From the NCBI RefSeq assembly GCF_036311985.1, contig NZ_JAZDCJ010000056.1: a stretch of DNA of 25,755 bases, one strand, 5' to 3'. Under the pieces are notes generated by a model. It ran no database searches and was not told the origin of the DNA. It worked only from the letters and a program-made list of their open reading frames with translations. This document shows positions 19,563 through 25,755 of this stretch, piece after piece. This DNA comes from JAZDCJ01 sp036311985. Its GTDB lineage: Bacteria; Actinomycetota; Actinomycetes; Actinomycetales; Micrococcaceae. Positions within the stretch are counted from its first letter, which is position 1; each line of letters begins with the position of its first letter. The position numbers and the translations under genes were made by a program.

Positions 19563-19658
19563 CCCAGCGCACTTTTAGCTTCAAGTTCCCGCGTTGTGCC
19601 TGGTCAGCGCGATTGAGGCCGGGCTAAACCGCGCAGGACGGCCAAAAGGTGCGCTGGG
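19563..19658. repeat. Structured extragenic element between convergent genes
   Basis: CCCAGCGCACTTTT (19563-19576) pairs with AAAAGGTGCGCTGGG (19644-19658) with one bulge. Inside, TTTAGC (19574-19579) pairs with GCTAAA (19623-19628), TCAA with TTGA, and CGCG (19590-19593) with CGCG (19608-19611). Some of these pairings compete. The stretch is less GC-rich than its flanks and has no coding signal. It could be a bidirectional terminator, an extragenic palindromic repeat or a small RNA. Only one copy is in this window. Confidence 0.55.
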
Positions 19659-19717
19659 TCGGGGCGGGCACGACGGCGGGGCGCTGGGTTCGGGCGGAGA
19701 CGACGGCGGCCGGGGCC

Positions 19718-21076
19718 TCAGTCCTCGGACGGGCGCAGGTCGACGACGTCGAGCACCTCGGTCGGTGGGTTGAGCATGATCGCGGCCTCGTCGCGCCGGT
19801 GCCGCAAGTGGTTCTCGATGTAGGAGGACACGGCGTCCTTCATGGGCACGTTCTTCCCGCCCTGCTCCGAGATGTACCAGCGGTGCTCCAGGACCTCGTG
19901 GACGATCTGCGCCGGCTCGAGCTTGCCGTGCAGCTCCTTGGGGATCGAGCCCGTGATGAACTCGAAGACGTCCTGCACCCAGATCGCGGCGGCCAGCTCC
20001 TCGTCCTTTTCCGGGTGCCGGCGCGCACGGAACGCGTCGATGTCGTTGAGCATCCGCCGCGCCTGCCATTCCTCGACGTCGAGCCCGGTGAGCCGGATGA
20101 GGCGGCGCTGGTGGTGCCCCGCGTCGACGACCTTCGGCTGGATCTGCAGCTGGCCGCCGTCGGGCGTCGTGCGCAGGGAGATCTCGTCGACGTCGAAGCC
20201 GAGGGCGTTGAGCCGCCGGATCCTCTCGTCCACGCGCCAGCGCTCGCCGGGGTCGAAGTCCTCCTGCTGGGTCAGTTCCGTCCACAGCCCACGGTAGCTG
20301 TCCATGATCTGCTCGCTCGTGGCCAGCGGGTCCACGGTGTCCTCGATGAGCCCGGCCTCCATGAGGTCCATGAGCTCCCCGGCGATGTTCACGCGCGCGA
20401 TCTCGAGGTCGTACTCGCGCTGGCCCATGGACAGCTCCGGGTACAGCTCTCCCGTCTCGGCGTCGACGAGGTAGGCGGCGAAGGCCTCCGCGTCGCGGCG
20501 GAAGAGCGTGTTGGACAGCGAGACGTCGCCCCAGTAGAAGCCGGCGAGGTGCAGTCGGACCAGCAGGAGGGCCTGCGCGTCGATGAGCCGGGTCAGGGTC
20601 GAGCGGCGCAGCTTCTGCGAGAAGAGGGCGCGGTAGGGCAGGGAGTACTTCAGGTGCCGGGTAACGAGCACGGGGTCCAGTTCGCTGCCGTCGGGCGCGG
20701 TCCGTCCCGAGATGACGGCGACGGGCTCGACGCAGGGCACGCCGAGCCGGTTGAGCTTGCGCAGCATGTGGTACTCGTGCCGGGCGACGTGTTCGCCGGT
20801 CTCCTTGACGGCGATCACGGAGTCGCCGAGCAGGGCGAAGCGGACGATGTGCCGGGAGATGCCGCGGGGCAGCGCCGCCAGGTTGCGGGCGGGCCAGTCC
20901 TCGAGCCGGATGTGCCACGGCAGGTCGAGCAGGGCCGGATCGGAGGTCGCGGCGGTGATGTTCAGCGAGCCGGTCAGCCCGGTCGGCGGCTCCTCGACGA
21001 CGCGCTCGCGGGGGAGCTTGCCGCGCTGGGCGTAGTCGGTGGGCTCGTTGTGCCAGGTGGCCTTGTGGCGGGTCAT
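19718..21076 (-). CDS. DUF4032 protein with kinase-like catalytic residues
   Basis: A 452-residue soluble protein of the actinobacterial DUF4032 family, whose function is not established. The N-terminal half looks like a kinase of the LPS-kinase/aminoglycoside-phosphotransferase type: VIAVKETG (Lys91) resembles the ATP-binding lysine, HEYHMLRKL (Glu101) the C-helix glutamate, WGDVSLSNTLF (Asp184, Asn189) the catalytic loop, and LVDAETGE (Asp205) the metal-binding aspartate. The C-terminal half is helical, with EHRWYISEQGGKNVPMKDAV near its end. The ATG at 21076 has GAGGGAG ten bases upstream. It follows msiK on the same strand after a hairpin. A sugar, lipid or protein substrate are all possible. 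Confidence 0.85.
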   Translation of the reverse strand: MTRHKATWHNEPTDYAQRGKLPRERVVEEPPTGLTGSLNITAATSDPALLDLPWHIRLEDWPARNLAALPRGISRHIVRFALLGDSVIAVKETGEHVARHEYHMLRKLNRLGVPCVEPVAVISGRTAPDGSELDPVLVTRHLKYSLPYRALFSQKLRRSTLTRLIDAQALLLVRLHLAGFYWGDVSLSNTLFRRDAEAFAAYLVDAETGELYPELSMGQREYDLEIARVNIAGELMDLMEAGLIEDTVDPLATSEQIMDSYRGLWTELTQQEDFDPGERWRVDERIRRLNALGFDVDEISLRTTPDGGQLQIQPKVVDAGHHQRRLIRLTGLDVEEWQARRMLNDIDAFRARRHPEKDEELAAAIWVQDVFEFITGSIPKELHGKLEPAQIVHEVLEHRWYISEQGGKNVPMKDAVSSYIENHLRHRRDEAAIMLNPPTEVLDVVDLRPSED

Positions 21077-21122
21077 GGATCCAATGCTCCCTCATGGCGG
21101 CTGCTGCGCCCAGTACGACGGC

Positions 21123-21160
21123 GGCGGCCCCGCCTCCCGCTCGGGGGAGGCGCGGCCGCC
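21123..21160 (-). terminator. Hairpin after msiK
   Basis: An 8-bp stem (CGCCTCCC / GGGAGGCG) continues, after one C-C mismatch, into a 7-bp GC stem. It sits 47 nt past the msiK stop in the 130-nt gap before the DUF4032 gene. No T-run follows, so it may give only partial termination or mRNA protection. Confidence 0.6.
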
Positions 21161-21206
21161 GTCGGCTGCGGGTCAGGGCCGGCGGCCCTGTCGGTGTGGT
21201 GGTGCG

Positions 21207-22361
<1,155 letters not shown>

Positions 22362-22379
22362 GAATGATCAATCCCTTCA

Positions 22380-22397
22380 CGGGCAGGTACGTGCCCG
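22380..22397 (-). other. Hairpin next to the msiK ribosome site
   Basis: CGGGCA and TGCCCG form a 6-bp stem with a 6-nt loop, one base upstream of the GAAGGGA ribosome site of msiK. It may affect msiK translation or mark the end of otsB mRNA. Confidence 0.35.
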
Positions 22398-22406
22398 ACG
22401 GTCCGT

Positions 22407-22422
22407 TGTGAATGGTGTCACA
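22407..22422. promoter_or_regulatory. Crp/GlxR-type binding site upstream of msiK
   Basis: TGTGA-ATGGTG-TCACA is a perfect match to the Crp/GlxR family core TGTGA-N6-TCACA, extended to TTGTGA/TCACAA. It lies between otsB and msiK, and its right half covers the otsB stop codon (22418-22420). In Corynebacterium the cAMP-dependent regulator GlxR uses this site type in carbon metabolism. The presence of such a regulator in this organism is inferred. Confidence 0.6.
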
Positions 22423-23197
22423 ATCTTCGCACACGAAGGACCGTTTGGAGAAGGGCCGGGACGTCCCCGGTTCCGTCGAGCCGGAATCGGGCCGCCGTCT
22501 CGCCCGATCCGATCTTCACGCCGACGTCGCCGGGCCGCAGGACCTCGAACGCGCGCTCGTCGGTGACGTCGTCCCCCGCGAAGAGGACGGCGTCGGCCCC
22601 GGCGAGCTGTCGCAGCCACTCCAGGCCGGCGCCCTTGGTGGCGTGGATGACGGAGGATTCGAGCACGGCCTTGCCGTCGGTCAGCACGACCCCGTCGAGC
22701 TCCTCGAGCGCGGTCCGCCCCTCGGCGAGGGCCGCTGCGGCGACCGCGGGTGCGCACGTGCGGACGTGGAGTACGACGCCGGCCGGCTTGGCTTCCAGCG
22801 CGGCCCCGGGGTGGCGCGCGGCGACTTCCCCGAGCCGGGCGCGGACCTCGCGGAGCAGCTCGTGCTGACCGTCGGAGAGCTCGAGTCCGCCGCCGTCGGC
22901 CCCGTACGAGTCGGGCGCCCAGCGCTGCCCCCCGTGGCTGCCGACGAGCAGGACCGCCGGGCCGGGGGAGGCCGCGTGGCGCAGGCTCGCGAGGTCGCGT
23001 CCGGACAGCAGCGCCGCCGTCGTCCCCGGGGCCCCGGCCAGCTCCTCGAGCGCCGCCGCCGCGGCCGGGAGGGCCCGCGCGTCCTCGGGGCGGTCCACGA
23101 ACGGGGCCATGGTGCCGTCGAAATCCATGGCCACGAGCAGGTGGGTGACGTCGCCGAGGCGCTCGATGGCCTGGGCGAGATCCGCGGGCAGCGTCAT
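22418..23197 (-). CDS. otsB: Trehalose-6-phosphate phosphatase OtsB
   Basis: A 259-residue HAD-superfamily phosphatase that removes phosphate from trehalose-6-phosphate to give trehalose. Motif I is VAMDFDGTMAP, with nucleophile Asp25 and Asp27. LLSGRDLASLRH carries motif II. KAVLESSVIHATKGAGLEWL and AVLFAGDDVTDERAF carry motifs III and IV, the latter nearly diagnostic for OtsB. Length fits the short bacterial form. The ATG overlaps the otsA stop (TGATG), so the two are co-translated and likely present in equal amounts. The stop codon lies inside a Crp-type site, 56 nt before msiK, so msiK may be partly read from the ots promoter. Confidence 0.95.
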   Translation of the reverse strand: MTLPADLAQAIERLGDVTHLLVAMDFDGTMAPFVDRPEDARALPAAAAALEELAGAPGTTAALLSGRDLASLRHAASPGPAVLLVGSHGGQRWAPDSYGADGGGLELSDGQHELLREVRARLGEVAARHPGAALEAKPAGVVLHVRTCAPAVAAAALAEGRTALEELDGVVLTDGKAVLESSVIHATKGAGLEWLRQLAGADAVLFAGDDVTDERAFEVLRPGDVGVKIGSGETAARFRLDGTGDVPALLQTVLRVRRL

Positions 23198-24645
23198 CAC
23201 TCGCCCCCGCCCGCGAGGGAGTCGAGGAACGTGCGTTGCCAGCGGTCGACGTCGTTCGCGACGATCTGTCGGCGCATGATCCGCATGCGGCGGGCCGATT
23301 CCGCCTTCGGCATCCGCACGGCCTCCATGATCGCGGCCTTGAGCCGGTCGATGTCGTGCGGATTGACCACGATGGCGTGCTTGAGCTGGTCCGCGGCGCC
23401 GGCGAACTCGGAGAGGACCAGGGCACCGCGGTTGTCGGCGTGGGCCGCCACGTACTCCTTGGCCACGAGGTTCATGCCGTCGCGCAGGGCCGTGACGAGC
23501 ATGACGTCGGCGGCCAGGTACAGGGCGACCATCTCCTCGATCGGGTAGCTGTGGTGGAGGTAGCGGACCGCGGTGTGGCTCATCGTGTCGTACTCGCCGT
23601 TGATGCCGCCGACGGTGCGCTCGACCTCCTCGCGCAGGGCGATGTAGTGGTCCACGCGCTCCCGCGAGGGGCTCGCGACTTGGACGAGCGTGGCCTCGCC
23701 GACCGCGAGGTCGCCGTCGGCCAACAGCTCGCCATAGGCCTTGATGCGGTGCCGGATGCCCTTGGTGTAGTCGAGGCGGTCGACGCCCAGCAGGATGGTC
23801 TCCGGGTTCCCGAGCTCGGCCCGGATCTCCCGTGAACGCGCCTGGACGGCCGGGTCCTCGGCGAGCCGGGCGATCTGCGAGGAGTCGATCGAGATCGGGT
23901 GCGCCTCGGCCCGGGCCGTCCGGCGTGGGGTGCCGTCCTCGTCCTGGACGTGGATGGTCTGGGACTTCACGGTGTAGCCGACGTAGCGGCGCACGCAGCG
24001 CAGGAAGTTGTTGGCGTCGGACTGGCGCTGGAAGCCGATCAGGTCCGCGCCGAGCAGGCCATCGAGGACCTGGCGCCGCCACGGCAGCTGGGCGAAGATC
24101 TCGAGCGGCGGGAAGGGGATGTGGTTGAAGAAGCCGATCTTCAGGTCGGGGCGGTCCGCGCGGAGCATCTGGGGCACGAGCTGCAGCTGGTAGTCCTGGA
24201 CCCAGACCGTGGCGCCCTCCTCGGCCGTCGCCGCGGTCGCGTCGGCGAAGCGCCGGTTGACCTCGCGGTAGCGGTCCCACCACGTGCGGTGGAACTCCGG
24301 AGCGGCGATGACGTCGTGGTAGAGCGGCCACAGGGTCGAGTTGGAGAAGCCCTCGTAGTAGAGCTGGACGTCGTCATGGGAGAGCGGCACGGGGACCAGG
24401 TGCATGCCGGCCTCGTCGAAGGGCTCGAGCTCCTCGTCGGGCGCGCCGTGCCAGCCGACCCACGCGCCGTCGGCGCTCGCCATGACCGGGGCCAGGGCCG
24501 TCACGAGCCCGCCGGGGGACCGCTTCCACTCGCCGCCGTCCCCGCCGGGGGCGACCCGGTCGACCGGGAGCCGGTTGGCGACCACGACGAAGTCGTAGCC
24601 GCCGGTTGCGGGGCTCGTGGATGGGGCGGATTCCTTGCGTGGCAC
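23197..24645 (-). CDS. otsA: Trehalose-6-phosphate synthase OtsA
   Basis: A 482-residue GT20 enzyme that joins UDP- (or ADP-) glucose to glucose-6-phosphate, giving trehalose-6-phosphate for OtsB. Seen: VVVANRLPVDR (20-30), SPGGLVTAL (43-51), VWVQDYQLQLVPQMLR (147-162), FFNHIPFPPLEIF (172-184), GVDRLDYTKGI (287-297) and RDGMNLVAKEYVA near 387. All are family hallmarks with full-length spacing. The start is GTG at 24645, set by a perfect AGGAGG five bases upstream. A 12-bp palindrome, GGCACCGGTGCC, covers the start codon. It is the first gene of otsAB, and the likely role is osmotic or stress protection and carbon storage. Confidence 0.96.
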   Translation of the reverse strand: MPRKESAPSTSPATGGYDFVVVANRLPVDRVAPGGDGGEWKRSPGGLVTALAPVMASADGAWVGWHGAPDEELEPFDEAGMHLVPVPLSHDDVQLYYEGFSNSTLWPLYHDVIAAPEFHRTWWDRYREVNRRFADATAATAEEGATVWVQDYQLQLVPQMLRADRPDLKIGFFNHIPFPPLEIFAQLPWRRQVLDGLLGADLIGFQRQSDANNFLRCVRRYVGYTVKSQTIHVQDEDGTPRRTARAEAHPISIDSSQIARLAEDPAVQARSREIRAELGNPETILLGVDRLDYTKGIRHRIKAYGELLADGDLAVGEATLVQVASPSRERVDHYIALREEVERTVGGINGEYDTMSHTAVRYLHHSYPIEEMVALYLAADVMLVTALRDGMNLVAKEYVAAHADNRGALVLSEFAGAADQLKHAIVVNPHDIDRLKAAIMEAVRMPKAESARRMRIMRRQIVANDVDRWQRTFLDSLAGGGE

Positions 24646-24652
24646 CGGTGCC
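24641..24652. promoter_or_regulatory. Palindrome covering the otsA start codon
   Basis: GGCACCGGTGCC is a perfect 12-bp palindrome that includes the GTG start and the spacer after AGGAGG. It may be an operator, or chance in GC-rich sequence. Confidence 0.25.
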
Positions 24653-24686
24653 TCCTGGAGTGAACGGACCTACCTCTGTGATCCCG

Positions 24687-24692
24687 AGCCTA
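24687..24692 (-). promoter_or_regulatory. Candidate -10 of otsAB
   Basis: TAGGCT on the minus strand fits the TANNNT pattern and would start transcription about 35 nt before otsA. No clear -35 is visible. Confidence 0.35.
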
Positions 24693-24739
24693 TTACGTAT
24701 CCACCGGCCACGCCCGGCGCCGCGGTCCGGACGCTGGAC

Positions 24740-24745
24740 TAAGCT
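24740..24745 (+). promoter_or_regulatory. Candidate -10 of the DsbA-like gene
   Basis: TAAGCT fits TANNNT and lies 46 bases before the start codon, divergent from the otsAB promoter. No clear -35 is visible. Confidence 0.35.
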
Positions 24746-24791
24746 GGCACGAGGACAACCGCGGAACGCGACACAGTAAGGACCACCACCC

Positions 24792-25643
24792 ATGGCAGCG
24801 AATGGACCCCGGCCGACCAAGGCGCAGCGGACGGCCGATGCGCGCGAGCAGGCCCGCAGGATGGCCGAGCAGCGGGCCGCCTCCGAGAAGCGCAAGTCCC
24901 TCCTGGTCAAGCTCGGCGTCGTCGCGGCCGTCGTCGTCATCATCGCGATCGTCGCCGCGATCGTGATCCAGAACCGCGTCAACGAGGTCGCCGACTCCGG
25001 CCCGATCCCGGCCGGCGGCAACGAGCACGGCGGCATCACGTTGGTCTCCGACACGGCCGTCGCGGACACCGCCGGGGGCACCGCGGACACCACGGCGCTG
25101 CCCCCGCTGCCGGACGAGCAGGGCGCGCCGGATCCGTCCGGGCTCGATGCCGACGCGGATCCGACGCAGATCGTGCTCTACGTGGACGTCAATTGCGTCC
25201 ACTGCGCCGACTTCGAGGGCGCCTTCGGCGAGCAGCTGAAGACCTGGGCGGCCTCCGGCGAGGCGACCGTCGAGTACCGCAACGTCGCCTTCCTGGACCG
25301 CAGCTCGCCCACGAACTACTCCTCGCGCGGCGCGAACGCCCTGGCCTGCGTCGCCCAGGAGGCGCCGGCGTCGTACTTCTCCTTCGCCCAGGCCGTGTTC
25401 GCCCACCACAGCGAGGGGGAGATGAGCAACAACGAGCTCACCCAGCTCGCGCGGGACAACGGGGCCGAGATCGAGTCCTGCGTCAAGGACGGCACCTTCC
25501 GCCCGTTCGTCGCCCAGACCACGCACCTGGCGCAGGTCGAGCAGATCCCCGGCACCCCGAGCGTGTGGGTCGCCGGCCAGGTCTGGGACCCCAACGCCGA
25601 GCCCGACTTCCAGGCCTGGGCGCAGGGCCTGATCGACGGCTAG
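24792..25643 (+). CDS. Membrane-anchored DsbA-family thioredoxin-like protein
   Basis: A 283-residue protein anchored in the membrane, with its catalytic domain outside the cell membrane. A charged N-terminus (about 1-36, rich in Arg, Ala and Glu) precedes one transmembrane helix (37-60) and an acidic linker (about 85-125). The thioredoxin fold follows: VLYVDVNCVHCADFEGAFG, with active-site Cys135-Val-His-Cys138, and the cis-proline loop IPGTPSVWV (Pro256). Cys186 and Cys230 may form a structural disulfide. The CxHC centre is typical of DsbA oxidases, so the likely task is making disulfides in secreted proteins. AAGGA lies nine bases before the ATG. The gene is divergent from otsA and is followed by its own terminator, so it is probably monocistronic. 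Confidence 0.9.
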   Translation: MAANGPRPTKAQRTADAREQARRMAEQRAASEKRKSLLVKLGVVAAVVVIIAIVAAIVIQNRVNEVADSGPIPAGGNEHGGITLVSDTAVADTAGGTADTTALPPLPDEQGAPDPSGLDADADPTQIVLYVDVNCVHCADFEGAFGEQLKTWAASGEATVEYRNVAFLDRSSPTNYSSRGANALACVAQEAPASYFSFAQAVFAHHSEGEMSNNELTQLARDNGAEIESCVKDGTFRPFVAQTTHLAQVEQIPGTPSVWVAGQVWDPNAEPDFQAWAQGLIDG

Positions 25644-25657
25644 CCGCCGCCGCACCC

Positions 25658-25700
25658 GCGGGGCCGCCCACCGGAGCACCGGTGGGCGGCCCCGCCGTTT
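25658..25700 (+). terminator. Terminator after the DsbA-like gene
   Basis: A perfect 17-bp stem (25658-25674 with 25679-25695) and loop AGCA start 15 nt after the stop codon. A short TTT follows at 25698-25700. Confidence 0.85.
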
Positions 25701-25755
25701 CCGCGGCGGCCGCGGCGTCGGATACACCTTGTGATACCAGACCCCGCGGCCCGGC
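25701..25755. other. Window end, probably an intergenic region
   Basis: A GC-rich stretch followed by GGATACACCTTGTGATACC, in which GATAC occurs twice as a direct repeat. It may belong to the promoter of the next gene, but the window ends before any gene can be seen. Confidence 0.3.

Overview
The window is chromosomal DNA of a high-GC actinobacterium. The 16S rRNA sequence, the NusA-type rRNA leader, the spacer without tRNA genes and the actinobacterial insertion in 23S domain III all point to the family Micrococcaceae (Arthrobacter relatives). I cannot fix the genus by eye. The protein-coding part is about 70% G+C with GC-rich third codon positions throughout. I see no IS element, integrase, phage gene or CRISPR array.

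Layout. (1) Positions 1-5757 hold a complete rRNA operon: leader, 16S, a 603-nt G/T-rich spacer, 23S, 5S and a strong terminator. (2) 5805-7657 is a two-gene unit, an SRPBCC/AHSA1-like protein translationally coupled to a GlcD-type FAD-linked oxidase. It is followed by a tRNA-Pro(CGG) gene with a 16-bp hairpin behind it. (3) 7979-10242 carries an MDR-family NADP-dependent oxidoreductase and a DUF1304 membrane protein on the minus strand. A TetR-family regulator diverges from the DUF1304 gene across a large inverted-repeat operator. (4) 10256-19550 is a maltodextrin (alpha-glucan) utilisation locus: a LacI-type regulator and a GH13 alpha-glucosidase on the minus strand, and the divergent plus-strand genes malE-malF-malG plus a second cytoplasmic GH13 enzyme. 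(5) 19718-24645 is all on the minus strand: otsA-otsB (trehalose synthesis), an MsiK/UgpC-type sugar ABC ATPase and a DUF4032 protein with kinase-like residues. (6) 24792-25643 is a membrane-anchored DsbA-like thioredoxin-fold protein with its own terminator.

How the genes fit together (inference). MalE, MalF and MalG form a maltodextrin importer without an ATPase gene of its own. The MsiK-type ATPase about 4 kb away is the natural partner. The two GH13 enzymes would cut imported oligosaccharides to glucose. OtsA and OtsB make trehalose from UDP-glucose and glucose-6-phosphate, a sink for the same carbon. LacI-type 14-bp operators lie in both divergent promoters of the maltodextrin locus. A perfect TGTGA-N6-TCACA site (Crp/GlxR type) lies just before msiK and overlaps the otsB stop codon. 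Together these suggest local repression combined with a global cAMP-type input.

I did not find a clearly new system. The best leads are the kinase-like DUF4032 protein next to msiK, a highly structured roughly 96-nt element at 19563-19658, the folded malE leader, the malE-malF intercistronic hairpin, and the Crp-like site before msiK.
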